Below are positions 16,901 through 24,070 of a DNA stretch of 35,694 bases, one piece after another (the stretch's first letter is position 1; every line of letters starts with the position of its first letter). The DNA is from Bacteroidaceae bacterium. Lineage in GTDB: Bacteria > Bacteroidota > Bacteroidia > Bacteroidales > Bacteroidaceae. The notes beneath the pieces were generated by a model. That model saw only the letters and a list, made by a program, of their open reading frames with translations. It made no database searches and was not told the DNA's origin. The translations under genes and the position numbers were made by a program. The DNA lies in contig JAFXZK010000003.1 of NCBI GenBank assembly GCA_017541265.1, forward strand, positions 1 through 35,694. Direction: 5' to 3'.

Positions 16901-17016
16901 AGTCCCCGTACTTGTCCTCATAAGTCCCTGTACTTATCCTCATAAGTCCCTGTACTTATAGCCATAAGAACAGGGACTTTTTCACATATAGACGAGGAGG
17001 TTTTCACATATAGACG
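16901..17016. repeat. 22-bp tandem repeats downstream of the FAS1 gene
   Basis: Three 22-nt units beginning AGTCCC start at 16901, 16923 and 16945, and differ at a few positions. A second pair of repeats, TTTTCACATATAGACG, starts at 16979 and 17001, also 22 nt apart. Part of the first set forms the terminator stem. Confidence 0.85.
16945..16982 (+). terminator. Intrinsic terminator of the FAS1 gene
   Basis: AGTCCCTGT (16945-16953) pairs with ACAGGGACT (16970-16978), and five T residues follow (16978-16982). The left arm is part of the third copy of the 22-bp repeat, so the terminator is made from repeat sequence. Confidence 0.8.
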
Positions 17017-17023
17017 GGAACAT

Positions 17024-17056
17024 TAAAGGCGTACCGCCCAGTGCGATACGCCTTTA
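17024..17056. terminator. Hairpin between convergent FAS1 and wzc genes
   Basis: TAAAGGCGTA (17024-17033) and TACGCCTTTA (17047-17056) form a perfect 10-bp stem with a 13-nt loop. It lies 38 nt past the wzc stop on the minus strand and is a likely terminator for wzc. Confidence 0.65.
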
Positions 17057-17093
17057 CCCATTTTAACTATTGTCTCTAATCAATCAGTATTGC

Positions 17094-19544
17094 CTATCCC
17101 TTCCGGCTGAAGAGCTTACTCCACAGACTCTTCTTCTTGCTGTCCTTGCTACCATAGCCATACCCATAACCGTAGCCATAGCCGTAACCGTAACCATAGC
17201 CGTACCGCTTGCTCTTGCCGCGACTGTCGTTAATCACAATGCAGAGATGGTTGAATATCTTCTCCTGATGCAGCCGCTCAAGTTCGGGGAGGTAGCGGCG
17301 GTCGACCTTTGTCTCGCGCAGAACGTAGATGGTGAGGTCTGCCACACGGTTGACAATGCCAGCGTCGGCAACGACCTGGGCGGGCACATTGTCGATAATC
17401 ACATAGTCGTAGAGCTTCTTAAGCTCTTCCATGAGCTGATCCAGCCGGCTGCTCATCAGCAGTTCCGCAGGGTTGGGCGCCATGATGCCTGCCGGCAGGA
17501 TGTCCAGATTGCACTCCTTGCTCTTTGTGACTATCAGGTCTTGCACGTTGTCGATGTTGCCAGAGAGATAGGAGGTAAGTCCGTATCTGCCTTCCATAGC
17601 TGAGAGGCGGCTGCGGGTGCGCTTGCGGATGTCGGCATCGATAAGTACCACCTTCTTGCCGGTCAGCCCTAAGGTGGCGGCAAAGTTGCCGCTGATGAAC
17701 GTCTTGCCCTCGCCCGGCATGGTGCTGGTGAGCATGATGACGCGCGCGTCCTTGTTGATGAAAGGCATGTTGAAGCGTATCATCCTGAACGCCTCGGCAA
17801 GTATGTCGTCCTTGTTCCCGTCAACGACAATCTCGCTGTCGCGGATGCCTGCCTGGCTGTGGGGCACCTCTCCGAGGATGGGGATGGTAGTGTACTCCTC
17901 CACATCCTTGCGCCCGTGTACAGTGGTGTCGAAGAGTTTCTTAAGATAGAAGAACATGAAGGGTACGACAATGCCGATGAACAGGGCGATGAGCGTGATG
18001 ACTTTCGTGCGCGGTGCAATGGGCGTACGGCTACCGAACGGCTGCTCCACGACACGGATGTTCGCCTCCGTGATGGCAAGCTGCAGAGCGGTCTCCTCAC
18101 GCTTGTTCAGCAGATAGGTGTAGAGCGTCTCCTTGATGCTCTGTTGGCGGGCGATGTCGATGACCTTCTTCTCCTGCTGTGGCACCGCATGAAGGTTGCC
18201 CATGAGTCCCTTCTCCTCTTGCCTTGCCTTCTCCACCTGCAGCTTGAGGCTCGCACTGTAGCCCTTGAGCGAGGCAAGCACGGCGGCCCGCATCTGCGAG
18301 AGGTTGAGATCCATGTCCTGGATGGTGGGACTGTTCTCGGAGGTGTTCTCTGCCAAACGGTTGCGCTGCAGCATCAGCTGGTTGTAGTTCGATATCTGCG
18401 TGGTAATGCCATTGTCGCTGATACCGCCCATGGTGGGGATGAGGTTGTTGCCTGAAATGTTCTGCGACAGATAGTCCACAAGATACTCAATCATCGAGTG
18501 CTGCGTCTCGGCCTGAATGGTGCGCTGGCGGGCAGTGGTGCTCTGTTGGATGAAAGCGTCGCTGCTGGCCTTGATGTCCACCAATCCGTTGTTTTGCTTG
18601 AAGTCAGCCATCTTGCCCTCCACCTCGCTCAACTCGGAATGGATGAGGGCTATGCGATCCTCGATGAACTCGGATGTGCTCTTCGCTATCTGGTTCTTGT
18701 CTTCGATGATGCTGCGCTTGTAGGCGTCGAGCAAGCCGTTGAGGATGTCGTCAGCCCGCTGGATGTTTGTGTCTGTGCAGGTGATGCATACCAGGGTGCT
18801 TTCCTTGTCAACCTCGCCGCTGGTGACTTTGTTGTAAAGGATGATGGCGGCATCTTCCAAGCTGATGCGCTGCACGCCGATGGTCAAGCCCACAATTTCC
18901 TCCTCAAGCCCCTCAAGCTGTTTCTCATTGGGCGTCGCCACGAAATCGCCGAAAGGCGTCTTCACCACCTTGCCCCATTCCACTTTTGCCGTGAAGTCGG
19001 ACTCCTCCATCGGGTTGCCAAACTGGACGTCGGTGATTGTGCCGCCACGCTTGCTGTCAAGGGTGAGTTTGAAGCTTGCCGGAACAGTGAACTCTGTGGT
19101 GAAGTTGACGGTGAACGGACGGTCGTTGTAGAGCGACACGTTGCGCAAACCGGAACGGACACTGTACATGACATCGAGCTGAAGGTTCTTTGCCACTTCC
19201 TGGGCAAGTTGGAAGGAGTGCAGGATATAGACCTCGTTCTTTACACTCGCACCGGCAAGCACGCCGTTGAGCTGCATCAGAGCGTCGGTGCTGATGTTGG
19301 AGCGCCTGCTGCCGCCCTGTCCGTTGTCGTCCTTGACAAGCATCACGGCCTGCCGCTGATAGACGTTGGACTTCGTGGCAAGATATACCCTCGACAAAAC
19401 CAGACAGATGATGACAGAGATGAAAAACCAAACCTTGTTGGCCAAGAAAGTGTCAAGGATGTCACAAAATGTAAGGGTGTCCTCTATGCTTGTATTCTTG
19501 CGCCGGCGACTGCGGGCTGATATATTGTTGTTGTTAGCTTCCAT
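17094..19544 (-). CDS. wzc: Wzc-type polysaccharide co-polymerase / bacterial tyrosine autokinase
   Basis: An inner-membrane protein that controls chain length and export of capsule or exopolysaccharide, working with Wza. It has 816 residues. An N-terminal Wzz-type domain begins with a membrane segment near 34-55, continues through a periplasmic coiled-coil/GNVR-like region, and returns through a second membrane segment near 513-535. The cytoplasmic BY-kinase domain has Walker A (TSTMPGEGKT, ending near 615), Walker A' (VVLIDADIRKRT) and Walker B (YVIIDNVP). The C-terminal tyrosine cluster, the autophosphorylation site in this family, is here a perfect (Tyr-Gly)9 repeat at residues 781-798 (17151-17204), followed by a basic tail. 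It is 28 nt downstream of the wza gene and co-directional, so the two are an operon. No other capsule genes are in the window. Confidence 0.94.
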   Translation of the reverse strand: MEANNNNISARSRRRKNTSIEDTLTFCDILDTFLANKVWFFISVIICLVLSRVYLATKSNVYQRQAVMLVKDDNGQGGSRRSNISTDALMQLNGVLAGASVKNEVYILHSFQLAQEVAKNLQLDVMYSVRSGLRNVSLYNDRPFTVNFTTEFTVPASFKLTLDSKRGGTITDVQFGNPMEESDFTAKVEWGKVVKTPFGDFVATPNEKQLEGLEEEIVGLTIGVQRISLEDAAIILYNKVTSGEVDKESTLVCITCTDTNIQRADDILNGLLDAYKRSIIEDKNQIAKSTSEFIEDRIALIHSELSEVEGKMADFKQNNGLVDIKASSDAFIQQSTTARQRTIQAETQHSMIEYLVDYLSQNISGNNLIPTMGGISDNGITTQISNYNQLMLQRNRLAENTSENSPTIQDMDLNLSQMRAAVLASLKGYSASLKLQVEKARQEEKGLMGNLHAVPQQEKKVIDIARQQSIKETLYTYLLNKREETALQLAITEANIRVVEQPFGSRTPIAPRTKVITLIALFIGIVVPFMFFYLKKLFDTTVHGRKDVEEYTTIPILGEVPHSQAGIRDSEIVVDGNKDDILAEAFRMIRFNMPFINKDARVIMLTSTMPGEGKTFISGNFAATLGLTGKKVVLIDADIRKRTRSRLSAMEGRYGLTSYLSGNIDNVQDLIVTKSKECNLDILPAGIMAPNPAELLMSSRLDQLMEELKKLYDYVIIDNVPAQVVADAGIVNRVADLTIYVLRETKVDRRYLPELERLHQEKIFNHLCIVINDSRGKSKRYGYGYGYGYGYGYGYGYGSKDSKKKSLWSKLFSRKG
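17151..17204 (-). repeat. Degenerate 6-nt tandem repeat coding for (Tyr-Gly)9 in wzc
   Basis: Nine TAY-GGN codon pairs in a row. Tyrosine codons alternate TAT/TAC and glycine codons vary (GGT, GGC, GGG), so the DNA repeat is imperfect but keeps a strict 6-nt period. Gain or loss of units would alter the number of phosphorylatable tyrosines without shifting the frame. Confidence 0.9.
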
Positions 19545-19572
19545 GCTTAACTTTGGACTTTGAACGGTAAAC

Positions 19573-20415
19573 TTATTTCTTCAGTGCCACGACAAGGGAA
19601 ACGATGCTGACCACCATGCCGACAACGGTGCTGCCGACGGTCAGCCAGGTATAGCTTGTGCTGCCCTTCACGCGCTGGCTCTTGTTAGGCTGAACATAGA
19701 TGACGTCGTTCTGCTGCAGGTAATAGGCCGGGGAGTTGAACACCCTCTGGTTGTCGAGCAGGTTGACTTCGTAGACCTTCCGCACATTGTTCTCTTCGCG
19801 GACAACGAGGACGTTGTTACGGTAGGCACTGTTGTTGAGGTCACCAGCCTTGCCGAGTGCCTCCAATATGGTGAGGCGCTCTCCCTGGTATGTCTGTGTG
19901 CCCGGATTCTTCACATCGCCCATCACCGTCACTTTGAAGCTCATTATCTTAGTGTTGACCACAGCATCGTTGATGTAGCCCTCGTCAATCATGCGCTTCT
20001 GTATCATCGCGGAAATTGCACCGGTAGTCATGCCTCCGACATGAACCGTGCCGAAGATGGGGAACTCGATGTTACCTTCCTTGTTCACCTGGAAATAAGC
20101 TACGCCGGAAGACACATTGATCGTATTGGTACCGGTCTGCGAGTTGTTGCCGCCGCCGATAAGCGTATTGTTGTTGAAGCGGGTAATCAGCTCAACGTCT
20201 TTGCTTGCAACAGAAATTGCAAGCTGGTCGTCAGGCTGTACCTGCAGCTCAAAGACATCCTGTATGTCCTGGGGCAAAGCGTATGCCTTGGTAGCACCCT
20301 GCAAATAAATCATCTTCCTGTTCGAAATACAGGAAGTCATCAGCACCAGGCACAGTGCACAGGACAAATAAATTGAGAATTGAGAATTGAAAGTTGAAAG
20401 TATTATCCTTTTCAT
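19573..20415 (-). CDS. wza: Polysaccharide biosynthesis/export outer-membrane lipoprotein (Wza family)
   Basis: A periplasmic/outer-membrane export channel subunit for capsule or exopolysaccharide. From ATG at 20415 it has 280 residues. A lipobox (LMTSC, C29) ends the signal peptide. A Poly_export domain follows (VFELQVQPDDQLAISVASKD...), then SLBB-like segments (VTVMGDVKNPGTQTYQG). A hydrophobic C-terminus (WLTVGSTVVGMVVSIVSLVVAL) takes the place of the Wza C-terminal helix. An in-frame start at 20559 is unlikely, because a -7 element (TAAATTTG, minus strand, 20440-20447) lies between it and 20415. Residues 6-14 of the signal peptide are encoded by a heptamer repeat (20373-20400). It is shorter than E. 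coli Wza, as is usual for Bacteroidetes homologues. Confidence 0.92.
   Translation of the reverse strand: MKRIILSTFNSQFSIYLSCALCLVLMTSCISNRKMIYLQGATKAYALPQDIQDVFELQVQPDDQLAISVASKDVELITRFNNNTLIGGGNNSQTGTNTINVSSGVAYFQVNKEGNIEFPIFGTVHVGGMTTGAISAMIQKRMIDEGYINDAVVNTKIMSFKVTVMGDVKNPGTQTYQGERLTILEALGKAGDLNNSAYRNNVLVVREENNVRKVYEVNLLDNQRVFNSPAYYLQQNDVIYVQPNKSQRVKGSTSYTWLTVGSTVVGMVVSIVSLVVALKK
20373..20400. repeat. Heptamer repeat inside the wza signal-peptide coding region
   Basis: TTGAGAA at 20373-20379 and 20380-20386, then TTGAAAG at 20387-20393 and 20394-20400. The 28 nt are read in frame within the signal peptide (STFNSQFS). Confidence 0.85.
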
Positions 20416-20439
20416 TTCTTTTTTACATAGTTTTGGGTG

Positions 20440-20447
20440 CAAATTTA
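20440..20447 (-). promoter_or_regulatory. -7 element of the wza-wzc operon
   Basis: TAAATTTG on the minus strand, followed by CAC, 25 nt before the chosen wza start. No exact TTTG is seen at the -33 distance, where a homopolymer-rich tract lies. It supports 20415 as the wza start. Confidence 0.55.
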
Positions 20448-20564
20448 CTAAAAAAAAGGCAGACAGGCGCTTCTTAAAGAAAAAAAAACGCCTTATTGTT
20501 GCATTAATTGCAAAGAAACTGGTAACTTGCAGCCGAATTGAGCAATGCGCCATATCCAATGCCT

Positions 20565-21053
20565 ATGAAAAAGCTGTTTCTCCTCTTGTTTCTTGCCATT
20601 TGTTCCTTGCTGTCGGCAAGTGCTCAGGAACTCATCAAAGGCAATGCGTCCTACTACTCCGACAAGCTACATGGACATCGCATGGCGAACGGAGAACGCT
20701 ACCACCGGGACAGCATGACGTGTGCGCACCTGAAATTCCCGTTCGGCACGTTATTGAAGGTGCGCAACCCACTCAACGACCGCACCGTCATCGTGCGCGT
20801 CACAGACCGAGGCCCGTACTCCAAACGCTTTGTCCTCGACCTGAGCCGTGCCGCCGCCCGCGAACTGGACATCATCCGGGCCGGCTTCCGTGTGGTGGAG
20901 ATAACACCATATCATCCCAACGAAGTCCCATACCGCGCAGAAGAGGACAGCATACCGGAAATACCAGAACTCGAACTTCAGTACACGCCAGCAGCCACTT
21001 ACCCGGATCCCGCATGGCAACGCGACTCAACAAAGACCGTCCCGAATGATTAA
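20565..21053 (+). CDS. rlpA: RlpA-like septal ring lytic transglycosylase (double-psi beta-barrel)
   Basis: A secreted protein of 162 residues. A signal peptide ends near residue 20 (SASA). A double-psi beta-barrel domain follows (about 24-116) with the family motifs ASYYS (28-32), G-H-R-M-A-N-G-E-R-Y (37-46), FPFGTLLKV and VTDRGPY (79-85). RlpA relatives cleave or bind denuded glycan strands at the septum; there is no SPOR domain here, so this is a short form. ATG 20565 is preferred because it begins a normal MKK signal peptide; ATG 20559 is possible. The gene is divergent from wza and convergent with the sulfatase gene, whose stop is only 10 nt away. Confidence 0.88.
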   Translation: MKKLFLLLFLAICSLLSASAQELIKGNASYYSDKLHGHRMANGERYHRDSMTCAHLKFPFGTLLKVRNPLNDRTVIVRVTDRGPYSKRFVLDLSRAAARELDIIRAGFRVVEITPYHPNEVPYRAEEDSIPEIPELELQYTPAATYPDPAWQRDSTKTVPND

Positions 21054-21062
21054 CGGTCTTTG
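21031..21062. terminator. Shared terminator hairpin of rlpA and the sulfatase gene
   Basis: CAAAGACCGT (21031-21040) pairs with ACGGTCTTTG (21053-21062) around a 12-nt loop. The stem covers the last rlpA codons, its stop codon and the whole gap to the convergent sulfatase gene, so one element can serve both directions. There is no long T-run. Confidence 0.65.
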
Positions 21063-21063
21063 C

Positions 21064-24051
21064 CTACTTCTTCAGAAACTTCCTGCCCTGCTGTACGCGA
21101 ATGCTGCTGGTCTGCTTTGTTGCAGGACGGCCTTGAAGGTCAAACCATTTACTATTTGACTTGCTATTTACGATTTTACCCTCATTGGGGAGAGCCTCTA
21201 AGTATGTTACAATACCTTCAGGAGCTTCGACAAGTGTCCAAAAGGAGCGGTGGTTAGTTCCGGCGGTAGCGGCGTACGTCTGCACATAGCAATTTGCCTG
21301 ATTGCTTTCGGCACGAAGATTAAGTCCAATGGTGCCAGAGGAGAAGTCGTGCGGCGTGACGGAAGTACAGGCGAAGCCGTATCGTCCGCCCTCGCTCGTT
21401 TGTGGCGCCACATAGTATTCCACACCTTCACTCCCCATGCTGACTATCTGCTCTGCGGTCTTGGCATAGCCTTGGATGTAACGACCTGTCAGGAGATTAC
21501 GGACGAAGTAGCACTGAGCGTTTGCCGTAGGCTCGAAAATCCAGCAGGCAGCTTCGCTGACACTGCCCTCGCAGGTGATGCGGTTGTCGCTCTCTTCGTT
21601 ATCCACCATATAGGCAGGCGTGCCAGAGAAGTTGCGGATGGTGTAGGCTTGATCCTTCAATGGCCAGTTCTCCACGGGCGGTTCGTCGCCACCATTATCG
21701 GGATAATAGGGCGAGGGGTCGAAGGTGTTGTCGCGAATCTGACGTATCTCTTCGGCGGAAAGGATACCCTTAAAGAACCAGGCATCGTCGATGTAACCTT
21801 TGAAGTAGTCCTTTCCCGCCTTGTGGCCGCCGATGCGGAAGCCGCCCGTGCAAGTCTCGAAGCTACCTGCCGAAACGGTGCAGTCGCGCTCACCATTTAT
21901 ATAATACGTAATGTTCTGCCCTACAGGGTCACAGACCACAGCGACGTGCTGCCAAGTGCCGGGCTTCAAGGAACCAGCCGTTGCCCGGTGCTGGGTGCCG
22001 CCAAGGAAGTTGTCATAGAGGAAGGTGGGCGTGCCGCCGCCTGTGGGGACTTCGGCACGTCCATAGAGATAGATGCGTCCGGTGCCGCCTCCATCCTTCT
22101 GCGCAAGAATGATTTCGTCGCGAAAGTAGATGCCATTATCTGTTTGGTTGCTGGCATTAGGGGCTTCAGTGTTCTCGTCATAAACCCAAGCGCAAAAGGT
22201 CGATTGCGTAGTGCGGGTGTCGAAGATGCCTGTGGTGTTCAGGTCAAGATACTGCGCGTTGCCATTCAGGTGGAGTGCCTGCCCCACTTGACCCGCACCA
22301 TATGAAACGCCGTTGGCGCTGGGCGTAAGGGCATAATTGGCAGGCGAGGCATCATTCAAGTTGCCGTCGAAAGGATAATGGAAGATAAGCTCGGTCTTTG
22401 TCTCGGTGATGTCCTCGGCGACGTTCAGCCCTACGCTCTTTGCCCAAGTGTTCCAGAGGCTCTTCATCTCGCGCACCTTCTCGGGATATTCCACTGCGAC
22501 GTTGTTCGTCTCGGAAAGGTCATGCTGGAGGTCAAAGAGCTGCCAGCCGCCGCCTGCAAGGGCGGTGAGCCGCCAGTTGCCTTTGCGGATGGCCTTTCCG
22601 TTCTCGTGTTCCCAATACATCACACGCTCGTCGTCCCAACTCTCCTTCTCTTGGAGCAAAGGTACAAAGCTACGGGCCTCGTCACAAAGCGGCTTGATGC
22701 TGTTGCCGCCGTAGAACGAGGGATAGGATGCGCCGGCAAGTTCAAGGCAGGTGGGCATCACGTCGAGGAATGTGCAAGGCTGTGACATGATGGTGCCCTC
22801 CTTTGCCTCTGCCATGCCCGCAGGCCAATGGACGATAGTCGGAGCTGCTGTGCCGCCATGGAACTGCGTTGTCTTCCAGTAGCGGTAAGGCGTGTTGACG
22901 GCTCCTGCCCAGCCTGTGTGCAAATAGTTATAGGTGAGCTGGTCGCCGGGCACAGCAGCATTATGAACCACCATCTGTCCGCTTCGTGTACGGTCGTGGC
23001 GGTCGAACTCTCCGATGCTGTAGTTCTCGCTCGACGCACCATTGTCGGAGGTGAAGATAATGAGGGTATTGTCGAAGATGCCACGACGCTTCAGCTCGTC
23101 GATGATGCGCCCGATGTTCTGGTCCACGCAGTCAACCATAGCGGCATGAACCTCCATGTTTGCCGACTGGAAAGCCTTGTTCGTCTCGTCCTCCCATTTG
23201 CGCCCGGAGGCGTTCGTGGCGACAGGCATCTCTTCGGGACTGATAAGGCCAAGCTCCAGCATACGGTTGTAGCGGCGCTCGCGCAAGGCGTCCCAGCCGT
23301 CGTCGTACTTGCCCTTGTACTTCGCGATGTCCTGCGGCTTTGCCTGAACAGGCCAGTGTGGCTCCTGGAAAGCGACGTACATGAAGAAGGGCTTGCCGTC
23401 GGCCGTCATCTCATCCATCATGTCGATGGCTTTGTCTGCAACGAAATCGGCATAATAGAAGTCCTCTGGAATGCTTTCCGTGTAGATAGGCTCCTCGTTA
23501 TGCACAAGGGAGAAGGGATCGAAGTGGTCTGTGACGCCCCAGATGGTGCCCCAATGCTGGTCGAAGCCTCGGTTGCATGGATAGGTGTCGATGGGCGCGA
23601 AGGGGCGGTTGTTGAAGTAGCTCTGATGGGAGAGCCACTTCATCTGGTCTTCTCTGTTGCCGATGCCTTGAGTGAGCGAAAGGTGCCACTTGCCGCTCAT
23701 GCCTGTATGGTAGCCGGCATCCCTGAGTGCTTCGGGGATAGTGACGCAATCGTGCGTGAGGCTAAGCCCCATGCCTGTGATGCCGACGGTCTGTGCATAA
23801 CGTCCCGTCAAAAGCTGTGCCCGCGAAGGACAGCTACGGCCAGAGTTGTAGAACTGGGTGAAGCGCATGCCCGATGCGGCAAGCTCGTTGAGGTTAGGGC
23901 TTTCCACTTCGCCGCCAAAACATTCGAGGTCGGAGTAGCCCATGTCATCCACCACGATGAGCATGATGTTAGGTCGCTGTGCCTGCTGGGCGGAAGCAAA
24001 TGCCGGCAAAAGAGCCGGCAATGCTGTCAGGGCGCATTGATATTTCTTCAT
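21064..24051 (-). CDS. Secreted S-type sulfatase with LamG-like and lectin-like modules
   Basis: A 995-residue exported enzyme predicted to remove sulfate esters from a glycan. A signal peptide ends near ASA (20-22). The sulfatase domain spans about 27-545. Metal-binding aspartates are D35-D36 (VVDDMGYSD). The active-site signature is S73-C-P-S-R77 followed by AQLLTGR, with serine at the formylglycine position, so it should depend on an anaerobic maturase (anSME). GKWHL (120-124) and SDNG (335-338) are intact. A LamG/concanavalin-like domain follows (about 553-775), then a lectin-like module (799-942) ending in AGTNHRSFW, shared with two neighbouring proteins. The C-terminus (WFDLQGR...GRKFLKK) matches the sorting-like motif of those neighbours. 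It is 19 nt downstream of the GH115-like gene, so co-transcription is likely. The natural substrate is unknown. Confidence 0.93.
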   Translation of the reverse strand: MKKYQCALTALPALLPAFASAQQAQRPNIMLIVVDDMGYSDLECFGGEVESPNLNELAASGMRFTQFYNSGRSCPSRAQLLTGRYAQTVGITGMGLSLTHDCVTIPEALRDAGYHTGMSGKWHLSLTQGIGNREDQMKWLSHQSYFNNRPFAPIDTYPCNRGFDQHWGTIWGVTDHFDPFSLVHNEEPIYTESIPEDFYYADFVADKAIDMMDEMTADGKPFFMYVAFQEPHWPVQAKPQDIAKYKGKYDDGWDALRERRYNRMLELGLISPEEMPVATNASGRKWEDETNKAFQSANMEVHAAMVDCVDQNIGRIIDELKRRGIFDNTLIIFTSDNGASSENYSIGEFDRHDRTRSGQMVVHNAAVPGDQLTYNYLHTGWAGAVNTPYRYWKTTQFHGGTAAPTIVHWPAGMAEAKEGTIMSQPCTFLDVMPTCLELAGASYPSFYGGNSIKPLCDEARSFVPLLQEKESWDDERVMYWEHENGKAIRKGNWRLTALAGGGWQLFDLQHDLSETNNVAVEYPEKVREMKSLWNTWAKSVGLNVAEDITETKTELIFHYPFDGNLNDASPANYALTPSANGVSYGAGQVGQALHLNGNAQYLDLNTTGIFDTRTTQSTFCAWVYDENTEAPNASNQTDNGIYFRDEIILAQKDGGGTGRIYLYGRAEVPTGGGTPTFLYDNFLGGTQHRATAGSLKPGTWQHVAVVCDPVGQNITYYINGERDCTVSAGSFETCTGGFRIGGHKAGKDYFKGYIDDAWFFKGILSAEEIRQIRDNTFDPSPYYPDNGGDEPPVENWPLKDQAYTIRNFSGTPAYMVDNEESDNRITCEGSVSEAACWIFEPTANAQCYFVRNLLTGRYIQGYAKTAEQIVSMGSEGVEYYVAPQTSEGGRYGFACTSVTPHDFSSGTIGLNLRAESNQANCYVQTYAATAGTNHRSFWTLVEAPEGIVTYLEALPNEGKIVNSKSNSKWFDLQGRPATKQTSSIRVQQGRKFLKK
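21145..21178. repeat. Heptamer-type repeat inside the sulfatase C-terminal linker
   Basis: ACCATTT (21145-21151), ACTATTT (21152-21158), a 12-nt variant, then ACGATTT (21171-21177). These match units seen after metY and before carB. Here they are translated as the linker (KIVNSKSNSK, about residues 959-968) between the lectin-like module and the C-terminal motif. Confidence 0.75.
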
Positions 24052-24070
24052 TGTAGCTAAGTTATAAAAG

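Noticed and set aside
16901-17016. Repeat array considered as a CRISPR
   Set aside because: Units abut each other with no unique spacers, there are no cas genes, and the copies form a terminator.
18498-19520. 340-aa plus-strand open frame opposite wzc
   Set aside because: Shadow of the Wzz/GNVR region; no domain or start signal of its own.
20538-20563. Upstream start for rlpA before ATG 20565
   Set aside because: It would put extra residues before an otherwise normal MKK signal peptide.
22828-24060. 410-aa plus-strand open frame opposite the sulfatase
   Set aside because: Antisense of a conserved catalytic domain; no promoter and no recognisable motif.
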